Below are positions 25,401 to 38,459 of a DNA stretch of 64,000 nt, in pieces (the first letter of the stretch is position 1; each line of letters begins with the position of its first letter). The stretch covers positions 14,683,222 to 14,747,221 of the forward strand of contig OZ037766.1 of the NCBI GenBank assembly GCA_964035545.1. Direction: 5' to 3'. Source of the stretch: Bugula neritina. Lineage: Eukaryota > Bryozoa > Gymnolaemata > Cheilostomatida > Bugulidae. The notes under the pieces are model-generated. The model did no database searches and was not told the DNA's origin. It worked only from the letters and a program-made list of their open reading frames with translations. The position numbers and the translations under genes were made by a program.

Positions 25401-27066
25401 GGCAGCAGCTTTTTGGTTTAATGATTAAAATGAAAACTTTTCTGTAAAACATTTTTTGTTAAATAGGTTTGGCAATAGATTGGAGACTAAATTAACTATT
25501 TTTCTATGGCATGAGTCAAAGCAACTAAAGAAGTGAATGAAGCAAGTTAGTTGTACTCACTTCATTCATAGAAAAGCCAATTGCAATTGCTCCTAGGAGA
25601 ATTGGGAATTGTACCCTAGGAGAAATGCTGATTGCAATCTTCCTTAGGAGAAATGCCAATTTGCAAAAACAGTTAGAGTATAAAGTTAAACAATAATTTT
25701 AATAGCTTTTATGAATACTGTGACAGCAGCTTTTTTGTTTAATGATTAAAATGAAAACTTTTCTGTGAAACATGTTTTGTGAAATGGGTTTGGCAATAGA
25801 TTGGTGACTAAATTAACTATTTTTCTATGGCATGAGTCAAAGCAGCCAAAGAAGTGAATGAAGCAAGTAAGTTGTACTCACTTCATTCAGAGAAAAGCCA
25901 ATTGCAATTGCTCCTAGGAGAATTGGGAATTGTACCCTAGGAGAAATGCTGATTGCAATCTTCCTTAGGAAAAATGCCAATTTGCAAAAACAGTTAGAGT
26001 ATAAAGTTAAACAATAATTTTAATAGCTTTTATGAATACTGTGACAGCAGCTTTTTTGTTTAATGATTAAAATGAAAACTTTTCTGTGAAACATGTTTTG
26101 TGAAATGGGTTTGGCAATAGATTGGTAACTAAATTAACTATTTTTCTATGGTATGAGTCAAAGCAGCCAAAGAAGTGAATGAAGCAAGTAAGTTGTACTC
26201 ACTTCATTCAGAGAAAAGCCAATTGCAATTGCTCCTAGGAGAATTGGGAATTGTACTAGGGGGATTCACAATCTCCCTAGCAATAAGGTCAAAAGGTCTT
26301 AGGAGAGATGCCAATTGGCATCTCCCCTAGGAGAAATGCTGATTGCAATCCTCCCTAGGAGAAATGCCAATTTGCAAAAATAGTTAGAGTATAATGTTAA
26401 ACAATTATTTTAATAGCTTTTATGAATACTGTGGCAGCAGCTTTTTGGTTTAATGATTAAAATGAAAACTTTTCTGTAAAACATTTTTTGTGAAATAGGT
26501 TTGGCAATAGATTGGAGACTAAATTAACTATTTTTCTATGGCATGAGTCAAAGCAACTAAAGAAGTGAATGAAGCAAGTTAGTTGTACTCACTTCATTCA
26601 TAGAAAAGCCAATTGCAATTGCTCCTAGGAGAATTGGGAATTGTACCCTAGGAGAAATGCTGATTGCAATCTTCCTTAGGAGAAATGCCAATTTGCAAAA
26701 ACAGTTAGAGTATAAAGTTAAACAATAATTTTAATAGCTTTTATGAATACTGTGACAGCAGCTTTTTTGTTTAATGATTAAAATGAAAACTTTTCTGTGA
26801 AACATGTTTTGTGAAATGGGTTTGGCAATAGATTGGTGACTAAATTAACTATTTTTCTATGGCATGAGTCAAAGCAGCCAAAGAAGTGAATGAAGCAAGT
26901 AAGTTGTACTCACTTCATTCAGAGAAAAGCCAATTGCAATTGCTCCTAGGAGAATTGGGAATTGTACTAGGGGGATTCACAATCTCCCTAGCAATAAGGT
27001 CAAAAGGTCTTAGGAGAGATGCCAATTGGCATCTCCCCTAGGAGGAATGCTGATTGCAATCCTCCC
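21079..27066 (+). repeat. 1996-bp hexameric higher-order repeat, three near-identical copies
   Basis: Unit starts 21079, 21401, 21722, 22043, 22433 and 22754 recur at +1996 (23075, 23397, 23718, 24039, 24429, 24750) and again at +3992 (25071, 25393, 25714, 26035, 26425, 26746). The composition is four 321-bp units, one 322-bp unit and one 390-bp unit. The mark tttagtagc occurs at the same place in copies 2 and 3 only (about 23383 and 25379). The third copy ends differently: its last unit (26746) is L rather than the chimeric S unit of copies 1 and 2. The hexamer is the heptamer minus one 390-bp step. Confidence 0.85.
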
Positions 27067-30000
27067 TAGGAGAAATGCCAATTTGCAAAAATAGTTAGAG
27101 TATAATGTTAAACAATTATTTTAATAGCTTTTATGAATACTGTGACAGCAGCTTTTTGGTTTAATGATTAAAATGAAAACTTTTCTGTAAAACATTTTTT
27201 GTGAAATGGGTTTGGCAATAGATTGGTGACTATATTAACTATTTTTCTATGGCATGAGTCAAAGCAGCTAAAAAAGTGAATGAAGCAAGTTAGTTGTACC
27301 CACTTCATTCATAGAAAAGCCAATTGCAATTGCTCCTAGGAGAATTGGGAATTGTACCCTAGGAGAAATGCTGATTGCAATCCTCCCTAGGAGAAATGCC
27401 AATTTGCAAAAACAATTAGAGTATAATGTTAAACAATAATTTTAATAGCTTTTATGAATACTGTGGCAGCAGCTTTTTGGTTTAATGATTAAAATGAAAA
27501 CTTTTCTGTAAAACATTTTTTGTGAAATAGGTTTGGCAATAGATTGGAGACTAAATTAACTATTTTTCTATGGCATGAGTCAAAGCAACTAAAGAAGTGA
27601 ATGAAGCAAGTTAGTTGTACTCACTTCATTCATAGAAAAGCCAATTGCAATTGCTCCTAGGAGAATTGGGAATTGTACCCTAGGAGAAATGCTGATTGCA
27701 ATCTTCCTTAGGAGAAATGCCAATTTGCAAAAACAGTTAGAGTATAAAGTTAAACAATAATTTTAATAGCTTTTATGAATACTGTGACAGCAGCTTTTTT
27801 GTTTAATGATTAAAATGAAAACTTTTCTGTAAAACATTTTTTGTTAAATAGGTTTGGCAACAGATTGGAGACTAAATTAACTATTTTTCTATGGCATGAG
27901 TCAAAGCAACTAAAGAAGTGAATGAAGCAAGTTAGTTGTACTCACTTCATTCATAGAAAAGCCAATTGCAATTGCTCCTAGGAGAATTGGGAATTGTACG
28001 CTAGGAGAAATGCTAATTGCAATCTTCCCTAGGAGAAATGCCAATTTGCAAAAACAGTTAGAGTATAATGTTAAACAATAATTTTAATAGCTTTTATGAA
28101 TACTGTGACAGCAGCTTTTTTGTTTAATGATTAAAATGAAAACTTTTCTGTAAAACATTTTTTGTGAAATGGGTTTGGCAATAGATTGGTGACTAAATTA
28201 ACTCTTTTTCTATGGCATGAGTCAAAGCAGCTAAAGAAGTGAATGAAGCAAGTTAGTTGTACTCACTTCATTCATAGAAAAGCCAATTGCAATTGCTCCT
28301 AGGAGAATTGGGAATTGTACCCTAGGAGAAATGCTGATTGCAATCCTCCCTAGGAGAAATGCCAATTTGCAAAAACAGTTAGAGTATAATGTTAAACAAT
28401 AATTTTAATAGCTTTTATGAATACTGTGGCAGCAGCTTTTTGGTTTAATGATTAAAATGAAAACTTTTCTGTAAAACATTTTTTGTGAAATAGGTTTGGC
28501 AATAGATTGGAGACTAAATTAACTATTTTTCTATGGCATGAGTCAAAGCAGCTAAAGAAGTGAATGAAGCAAGTTAGTTGTACTCACTTCATTCATAGAA
28601 AAGCCAATTGCACATGCTCCTAGGAGAATTGGGAATTGTACCCTAGGAGAAATGCTGATTGCAATCTTCCTTAGGAGAAATGCCAATTTGCAAAAACAGT
28701 TAGAATATAATGTTAAACAATAATTTTAATAGCTTTTATGAATACTGTGACAGCAGCTTTTTTGTTTAATGATTAAAATGAAAACTTTTCTGTGAAACAT
28801 GTTTTGTGAAATGGGTTTGGCAATAGATTGGTGACTAAATTAACTATTTTTCTATCGCATGAGTCAAAGCAGCTAAAGAAGTGAATGAAGCAAGTAAGTT
28901 GTACTCAGTTCATTCAGAGAAAAGCCAATTGCAATTGCTCCTAGGAGAATTGGGAATTGTACTAGGGGGATTCGCAATCTCCCTAGCAATAAGGTCAAAA
29001 GGTCTTAGGAGAGATGCCAATTGGCATCTCCCCTAGGAGAAATGCTGATTGCAATCCTCCCAAGGAGAAATGCCAATTTGCAATAATAGTTAGAGTATAA
29101 TGTTAAACAATTATTTTAATAGCTTTTATGAATACTGTGGCAGCAGCTTTTTGGTTTAATGATTAAAATGAAAACTTTTCTGTAAAACATTTTTTGTGAA
29201 ATGGGTTTGGCAATAGATTGGTGACTATATTAACTATTTTTCTATGGCATGAGTCAAAGCAGCTAAAGAAGTGAATGAAGCAAGTTAGTTGTACCCACTT
29301 CATTCATAGAAAAGCCAATTGCAATTGCTCCTAGGAGAATTGGGAATTGTACCCTAGGAGAAAGTCTAATTTCAATCTTCCCTAGGAGAAATGCCAAATT
29401 GCAAAAACAGTTAGAGTATAATGTTAAACAATAATTTTAATAGCTTTTATGAATACTGTGACAGCAGCTTTTTTGTTTAATGATTAAAATGAAAACTTTT
29501 CTGTAAAACAATTTTTTGTGAAATGGGTTTGGCAATAGATTGGTGACTAAATTAACTATTTTTCTATGGCATGAGTCAAAGCGGCTAAAGAAGTGAATGA
29601 AGCAAGTAAGTTGTACTCAGTTCATTCAGAGAAAAGCCAATTGCAATTGCTCCTAGGAGAATTGGGAATTGTACTAGGGGGATTCACAATCTCCCTAGCA
29701 ATAAGGTCAAAAGGTCTTAGGAGAGATGCCAATTGGCATCTCCCCTAGAAGGAATGCTGATTGCAATCCTCCCTAGGAGAAATGCCAATTTGCAAAAATA
29801 GTTAGAGTATAATGTTAAACAATTATTTTAATAGCTTTTATGAATACTGTGACAGCAGCTTTTTGGTTTAATGATTGAAATGAAAACTTTTCTGTAAAAC
29901 ATTTTTTGTGAAATGGGTTTGGCAATAGATTGGTGACTATACTAACCATTTTTCTATGGCATGAGTCAAAGCAGCTAAAAAAGTGAATGAAGCAAGTTAG

Positions 30001-33000
30001 TTGTACCCACTTCATTCATACAAAAGCCAATTGCAATTGCTCCTAGGAGAATTGGGAATTGTACCCTAGGAGAAAGTCTAATTGCAATCTTCCCTAGGAG
30101 AAATGCCAAATTGCAAAAACAGTTAGAGTATAATGTTAAACAATAATTTTAATAGCTTTTATGAATACTGTGACAGCAGCTTTTTGGTTTAATGATTAAA
30201 ATGAAATCTTTTCTGTAAAACATTTTTTGTTAAATAGGTTTGGCAATAGATTGGAGACTAAATTAACTATTTTTCTATGGCATGAGTCAAAGCAACTAAA
30301 GAAGTGAATGAAGCAAGTTAGTTGTACTCACTTCATTCATAGAAAAGCCAATTGCAATTGCTCCTAGGAGAATTGGGAATTGTACCCTAGGAGAAATGCT
30401 GCTTGCAATCTTCCCTAGGAGAAATGCCAATTTGCAAAAACAGTTAGAGTATAATGTTAAACAATAATTTTAATAGCTTTTATGAATACTGTGATGGCAG
30501 CTTTTTGGTTTAATGATTAAAATGAAAACTTTTCTGTGAAACATGTTTTGTGAAATGGGTTTGGCAATAGATTGGTGACTAAATTAACTATTTTTCTATG
30601 GCATGAGTCAAAGCAGCTAAAGAAGTGAATGAAGCAAGTAAGTTGCACTCAGTTCATTCAGAGAAAAGCCAATCGCAATTGCTCCTAGGAGAATTGGGAA
30701 CTGTACTAGGGGGATTCGCAATCTCCCTAGCAATAAGGTCAAAAGGTCTTAGGAGAGATGCCAATTGGCATCTCCCCTAGGAGAAATGCTGATTGCAATC
30801 CTCCCTAGGAGAAATGCCAATTTGCAAAAATAGTTAGAGTATAATGTTAAACAATTATTTTAATAGCTTTTATGAATACTGTGGCAGCAGCTTTTTGGTT
30901 TAATGATTAAAATGAAAACTTTTCTGTAAAACATTTTTTGTGAAATGGGTTTGGCAATAGATTGGTGACTAAATTAACTATTTTTCTATGGCATGAGTCA
31001 AAACAGCTAAAGAAGTGAATGAAGCAAATTAGTTGTACTCACTTCATTCATAGAAAAGCCAATTGCAATTGCTCCTAGGAGAATTGGGAATTGTACCCTA
31101 GGAGAAAGTCTAATTGCAATCTTCCCTAGGAAAAATGCCAAATTGCAAAAACAGTTAGAGTATAGTGTTAAACAATAATTTTTATAGCTTTTATGAATAC
31201 TGTGACAGCAGCTTTTTGGTTTAATGATTAAAATGAAAACTTTTCTGTAAAACAATTTTGTGTGAAATGGGTTTGGCAATAGATTGGTGACTAAATTAAC
31301 TATTTTTCTATGGCATGAGTCAAAGCAGCTAAAGAAGTGAATGAAGCAAGTAAGTTGTACTCACTTCATTCAGAGAAAAGCCAATCGCAATTGCTCCTAG
31401 GAGAATTGGGAATTGCACTATTGGGATTCGCAATCTCCCTAGCAATAAGGTCAAAAGGCCTTAGGAGAGATGCCAATTGGCATCTCCCCTAGGAGAAGTG
31501 CTGATTGCAATCCTCCCTAGGAGAAATGCCAATTTGCAAAAACAGTTAGAGTATAATGTTAAACAATAATTTTAATAGCTTTTATGAATACTGTGGCAGC
31601 AGCTTTATGGTTTAATGATTAAAATGAAAACTTTTCTGTAAAACATTTTTTGTGAAATGGGTTTGGCAATAGATTGGAGACTAAATTAACTATTTTTTTA
31701 TGGCATGAGTCAAAGCAGCTAGAGAAGTGAATGAAGCAAGTTAGTTGTACTCACTTCATTCATAGAAAAGCCAATTGCAATTGCTCCTAGGAGAATTGGG
31801 AATTGTACCCTAGGAGAAATGCTGATTGCAATCTTCCTTAGGAGATATACCAATTTGCAAAAACAGTTAGAGTATAATGTTAAACAATAATTTTAATAGC
31901 TTTTATGAATACTGTGACAGCAGCTTTTTTGTTTAATGATTAAAATGAAAACTTTTCTGTGAAACATGTTTTGTGAAATGGGTTTGGCAATAGATTGGTG
32001 ACTAAATTAACTTATTTTCTATCGCATGAGTCAAAGCAGCTAAAGAAGTGAATGAAGCAAGTAAGTTGTACTCACATCATTCAGAGAAAAGCCAATTGCA
32101 ATTGCTCCTAGGAGAATCGGGAATTGTACTAGGGGGATTCGCAATCTCCCTAGCAATAAGGTCAAAAGGTCTTAGGAGAGATGCCAATTGGCATCTCCCC
32201 TAGGAGAAATGCTGATTGCAATCCTCCCTAGGAGAAATGCCAATTTGCAAAAACAGTTAGAGTATAATGTTAAACAATAATTTTAATAGCTTTTATGAAT
32301 ACTGTGGCTGCAGCTTTTTGGTTTAATGATTAAAATGAAAACTTTTCTGTAAAACATTTTTTGTGAAATGGGTTTGGCAATAGATTGGTGACTAAATTAA
32401 CTATTTTTCTAAGGCATGAGTCAAAACAGCTAAAGAAGTGAATGAAGCAAATTAGTTGTACTCACTTCATTCATAGAAAAGCCAATTGCAATTGCTCCTA
32501 GGAGAATTGGGAATTGTACCCTAGGAGAAAGTCTAATTGCAATCTTCCCTAGGAGAAATGCCAATTTGCAAAAACAGTTAGAGTATAATGTTAAACAATA
32601 ATTCTAATAGCTTTTATGAATACTGCGACAGCAGCTTTTTGGTTTAATGATTAAAATGAAAACTTTTCTGTAAAACATTTTTTGTGAAATGGGTTTGGCA
32701 ATAGATTGGTGACTAAATTAACTATATTTTTATGGCATGAGTCAAAGCAGCTAAAGAAGTGAATGAAGCAAGATAGTTGTACTCACTTCATTCATAGAAA
32801 AGCCAATTGCAATTGCTCCTAGGAGAATTGGGAATTGTACCCTAGGAGAAATGCTGATTGCAATCTTCCTTAGGAGAAATGCCAATTTGCAAAAACAGTT
32901 AGAGTATAATGTTAAACAATAATTTTAATAGCTTTTATGAATGCTGTGACAGCAGCTTTTTGGTTTAATGATTAAAATGAAAACTTTTCTGTGAAACATG

Positions 33001-34291
33001 TTTTGTGAAATGGGTTTGGCAATAGATTGGTGACTAAATTAACTATTTTTCTATGGCATGAGTCAAAGCAGCTAAAGAAGTGAATGAAGCAAGTAAGTTG
33101 TACTCAGTTCATTCAGAGAAAAGCCAATTGCAATTGCTCCTAGGAGAATTGGGAATTGTACTAGGGGGATTCGCAATCTCCTTAGCAATAAGGTCAAAAG
33201 GTGTTAGGAGAGATGCCAATTGGCATCTCCCCTAGGAGAAATGCTGATTGCAATCCTCCCTAGGAGAAATGCCAATTTGCAAAAATAGTTAGAGTATAAT
33301 GTTAAACAATTATTTTAATAGCTTTTATGAATACTGTGGCAGCAGCTTTTTGGTTTAATGATTAAAATGAAAACTTTTCTGTAAAACATTTTTTGTGAAA
33401 TGGGTTTGGCATTAGATTGGTGACTATATTAACTATTTTTCTATGGCATGAGTCAAAGCAGCTAAAGAAGTGAATGAAGCAAGTTAGTTGTACCCACTTC
33501 ATTCATAGAAAAGCCAATTGCAATTGCTCCTAGGAGAATTGGGAATTGTACCCTAGGAGAAAGTCTAATTGCAATCTTCCCTAGGAGAAATGCCAAATTG
33601 CAAAAACAGTTAGAGTATAATGTTAAACAATAATTTTAATAGCTTTTATGAATACTGTGACAGCAGCTTTTTGGTTTAATGATTAAAATGAAAACTTTTC
33701 TGTGAAACATTCTTTGTGAAATGGGTTTGGCAATAGATTGGTGACTAAAAAAACTATTTTTCTATGGCATGAGTCAAAGCAGCTAAAGAAGTGAATGAAG
33801 CAAGTTAGTTGTACTCACTTCATTCATAGAAAAGCCAATTGCAATTGCTCCTAGGAGAATTGGGAATCCTCCCTAGGAGAAATGCTAATTGTAATCTTGC
33901 CTAGGAGAAATGCCAATTTGCAAAAACAAATAGAATATAATGTAAAACAATAATTTTAATAGCTTTTATGAATACTGTGACAGAAGCTTTTTGGTTTAAT
34001 GATTAAAATGAAAACTTTTCTGTAAAACAATTTTTGTGAAATGGGTTTGGCAATAGATTGGTGACTAAATTAACTATTTTTCTATGGCATGAGTCAAAGC
34101 AGCTAAAGAAGTGAATGAAGCAAGTTAGTTGTACTCACTTTATTCATAGAAAAGCCAATTGCAATTGCTCCTAGGAGAATTGGGAATTGTACGCTAGGAG
34201 AAATGCTGATTGCAATCTTCCCTAGGAGAAATGCCAATTTGCAAAAACAGTTAGAGTATAATGTTAAACAATAATTTTAATAGCTTTTATG

Positions 34292-37176
34292 AATACTGTG
34301 ACAGCAGCTTTTTGGTTTAATGATTAAAATGAAAACTTTTCTGTAAAACATTTTTTGTGAAAATGGTTTGGCAATAGATTGGTGACTAAATTAACTATTT
34401 TTCTATGGCATGAGTCAAAGCAGCTAAAGAAGTGAATAAAGCAAGTTAGTTGTACTCACTTCATTCATAGAGATACCAATTGCAATTGCTCCTAGGAGAA
34501 TTGGGAATCCTCCATAGGAGAAATGCGAATTGCAATCTTCCCTAGGAGAAATGCCAATTTGCAAAAACAAATAGAATATAATGTAAAACAATAATTTTAA
34601 TAGCTTTTATGAATACTGTGACAGCAGCTTTTTGGTTTAATGATTAAAATGAAAGCCGTTCTGTGAAACAATTTTTGTGAAATTGGTTTGGCAATAGATT
34701 GGTGACTAAATTAACTATTTTTCTATGGCATGAGTCAAAGCAGCTAAAGAAGTGAATGAAGCAAGTTAGTTGTACTCACTTCATTCATAGAAAAGCCAAT
34801 TGCAATTGCTCCTAGGAGAATTGGGAATTGTACGCTAGGAGAAATGCTGATTGCAATCTTCCTTAGGAGAAATGCCAATTTGCAAAAACAGTTAGAGTAT
34901 AATGTTAAACAATAATTTTAATAGCTTTTATGAATACTGTGACAGCAGCTTTTTGGTTTAATGATTAAAATGAAAACTTTTCTGTAAAACATTTTTTGTG
35001 AAATGGGTTTGGCAATAGATTGGTGACTAAATTAACTATTTTTCTATGGCATGAGTCAAAGCAGCTAAAGAAGTGAATGAAGCAAGTTAGTTGTACTCAC
35101 TTCATTCATAGAAAAGCCAATTGCAATTGCTCCTAGGAGAATTGGGAATTGTACGCTAGGAGAAATGCTGATTGCAATCTTCCCTAGGAGAAATGCCAAT
35201 TTGCAAAAACAGTTAGAGTATAATGTTAAACAATAATTTTAATAGCTTTTATGAATACTGTGACAGCAGCTTTTTGGTTTAATGATTAAAATGAAAACTT
35301 TTCTGTAAAACATTTTTTGTGAAAATGGTTTGGCAATAGATTGGTGACTAAATTAACTATTTTTCTATGGCATGAGTCAAAGCAGCTAAAGAAGTGAATA
35401 AAGCAAGTTAGTTGTACTCACTTCATTCATAGAGATGCCAATTGCAATTGCTCCTAGGAGAATTGGGAATCCTCCATAGGAGAAATGCGAATTGCAATCT
35501 TCCCTAGGAGAAATGCCAATTTGCAAAAACAAATAGAATATAATGTAAAACAATAATTTTAATAGCTTTTATGAATACTGTGACAGCAGCTTTTTGGTTT
35601 AATGATTAAAATGAAAGCCGTTCTGTGAAACAATTTTTGTGAAATTGGTTTGGCAATTGATTCGTGACTAAATTAACTATTTTTCTATGGCATGAGTCAA
35701 AGCAGCTAAAGAAGTGAATGAAGCAAGTTAGTTGTACTCACTTCATTCATAAAAAAGCCAATTGCAATTGCTCCTAGGAGAATTGGGAATTGTACCCTAG
35801 GAGAAATGCTGATTGCAATCTTCCCTAGGAGAAATGCCAATTTGCAAAAACAGTTAGAGTATAATGTTAAACAATAATTTTAATAGCTTTTATGAATACT
35901 GTGACAGCAGCTTTTTTGTTTAATGATTAAAATGAAAGCTGTTCTGTGAAACAATTTTTGTGAAATGGATTTGGCAATAGATTGGTGACTAAAAAAACTA
36001 TTTTTCTATGGCATGAGTCAAAGCAGCTAAAGAAGTAAATGAAGCAAGTTGGTTGTACTCACTTCATTCATAGAAAAGCCAATTGCAATTGCTCCTAGGA
36101 GAATTGGGAATTGTACGCTAGGAGAAATGCTGATTGCAATCTTCCTTAGGAGAAATGCCAATTTGCAAAAACAGTTAGAGTATAATGTTAAACAATAATT
36201 TTAATAGCTTTTATGAATACTGTGACAGCAGCTTTTTGGTTTAATGATTAAAATGAAAACTTTTCTGTAAAACATTTTTTGTGAAAATGGTTTGGCAATA
36301 GATTGGTGACTAAATTAACTATTTTTCTATGGCATGAGTCAAAGCAGCTAAAGAAGTGAATAAAGCAAGTTAGTTGTACTCACTTCATTCATAGAGATGC
36401 CAATTGCAATTGCTCCTAGGAGAATTGGGAATCCTCCATAGGAGAAATGCGAATTGCAATCTTCCCTAGGAGAAATGCCAATTTGCAAAAACAAATAGAA
36501 TATAATGTAAAACAATAATTTTAATAGCTTTTATGAATACTGTGACAGCAGCTTTTTGGTTTAATGATTAAAATGAAAGCCGTTCTGTGAAACAATTTTT
36601 GTGAAATTGGTTTGGCAATAGATTGGTGACTAAATTAACTATTTTTCTATGGCATGAGTCAAAGCAGCTAAAGAAGTGAATGAAGCAAGTTAGTTGTACT
36701 CACTTCATTCATAAAAAAGCCAATTGCAATTGCTCCTAGGAGAATTGGGAATTGTACCCTAGGAGAAATGCTGATTGCAATCTTCCCTAGGAGAAATGCC
36801 AATTTGCAAAAACAGTTAGAGTATAATGTTAAACAATAATTTTAATAGCTTTTATGAATACTGTGACAGCAGCTTTTTTGTTTAATGATTAAAATGAAAG
36901 CTGTTCTGTGAAACAATTTTTGTGAAATGGATTTGGCAATAGATTGGTGACTAAAAAAACTATTTTTCTATGGCATGAGTCAAAGCAGCTAAAGAAGTGA
37001 ATGAAGCAAGTTAGTTGTACTCACTTCATTCATAGAAAAGCCAATTGCAATTGCTCCTAGGAGAATTGGGAATCCTCCCTAGGGGAAATGCTAATTGTAG
37101 TCTTGCCTAGGAGAAATGCCAATTTGCAAAAACAAATAGAATATAATGTAAAACAATAATTTTAATAGCTTTTATG
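34292..37176 (+). repeat. 962-bp trimer, three successive copies
   Basis: Starts 34292/34612/34933, 35254/35574/35895 and 36216/36536/36857 give periods of 962, 962 and 961 bp. First positions are A units and second positions are B units. Third positions are a plain S unit in copy 1 and C units in copies 2 and 3. It is followed by a C-D dimer of 641 bp repeated twice (36857..37497 and 37498..38138). Confidence 0.75.
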
Positions 37177-38459
37177 AATACTGTGACAGAAGCTTTTTGG
37201 TTTAATGATTAAAATGAAAACTTTTCTGTAAAACAATTTTTGTGAAATGGGTTTGGCAATAGATTGGTGACTAAATTAACTATTTTTCTATGGCATGAGT
37301 CAAAGCAGCTAAAGAAGTGAATGAAGCAAGTTAGTTGTACTCACTTCATTCATAAAAAAGCCAATTGCAATTGCTCCTAGGAGAATTGGGAATTGTACCC
37401 TAGGAGAAATGCTGATTGCAATCTTCCCTAGGAGAAATGCCAATTTGCAAAAACAGTTAGAGTATAATGTTAAACAATAATTTTAATAGCTTTTATGAAT
37501 ACTGTGACAGCAGCTTTTTTGTTTAATGATTAAAATGAAAGCTGTTCTGTGAAACAATTTTTGTGAAATGGATTTGGCAATAGATTGGTGACTAAAAAAA
37601 CTATTTTTCTATGGCATGAGTCAAAGCAGCTAAAGAAGTGAATGAAGCAAGTTAGTTGTACTCACTTCATTCATAGAAAAGCCAATTGCAATTGCTCCTA
37701 GGAGAATAGGGAATCCTCCCTAGGGGAAATGCTAATTGTAGTCTTGCCTAGGAGAAATGCCAATTTGCAAAAACAAATAGAATATAATGTAAAACAATAA
37801 TTTTAATAGCTTTTATGAATACTGTGACAGAAGCTTTTTGGTTTAATGATTAAAATGAAAACTTTTCTGTAAAACAATTTTTGTGAAATGGGTTTGGCAA
37901 TAGATTGGTGACTAAATTAACTATTTTTCTATGGCATGAGTCAAAGCAGCTAAAGAAGTGAATGAAGCAAGTTAGTTGTACTCACTTCATTCATAGAAAA
38001 GCCAATTGCAATTGCTCCTAGGAGAATTGGGAATTGTACGCTAGGAGAAATGCTGATTGCAATCTTCCCTAGGAGAAATGCCAATTTGCAAAAACAGTTA
38101 GAGTATAATGTTAAACAATAATTTTAATAGCTTTTATGAATACTGTGACAGCAGCTTTTTGGTTTAATGATTAAAATGAAAACTTTTCTGTAAAACAATT
38201 TTTGTGAAATGGGTTTGGCAATAGATTGGTGACTAAATTAACTATTTTTCTATGGCATGAGTCAAAGCAGCTAAAGAAGTGAATGAAGCAAGTTAGTTGT
38301 ACTCACTTCATTCATAGAAAAGCCAATTGCAATTGCTCCTAGGAGAATTGGGAATTGTACGCTAGGAGAAATGCTGATTGCAATCTTCCCTAGGAGAAAT
38401 GCCAATTTGCAAAAACAGTTAGAGTATAATGTTAAACAATAATTTTAATAGCTTTTATG

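Larger units (their letters stand above)
1..33650 (+). repeat. Left satellite domain, mixed S/L units with 6- and 7-unit higher-order repeats
   Basis: This part holds 99 units, 27 of them L. Variant marks travel in blocks. Examples are gactatatta with aaaaaagtg, ttttgttaaatagg in units starting gtggcagc, gatggcagc with gtactcagttc, and gccactttgc versus gccaaattgc near the unit end. The order of marked units repeats at periods of 1995, 1996 and 2386 bp and at long offsets of 9474, 12891 and 15919 bp, so blocks of many units were copied together. Copies of a block differ by only scattered substitutions, while neighbouring units inside a block differ more, which is the usual signature of a higher-order repeat. 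Confidence 0.9.

Noticed and set aside
29815-31279. Minus-strand open frames of 66 and 90 codons inside the satellite
   Set aside because: They are made of satellite consensus, end or shift in the neighbouring units, and have no domain; chance frames in a repeat.
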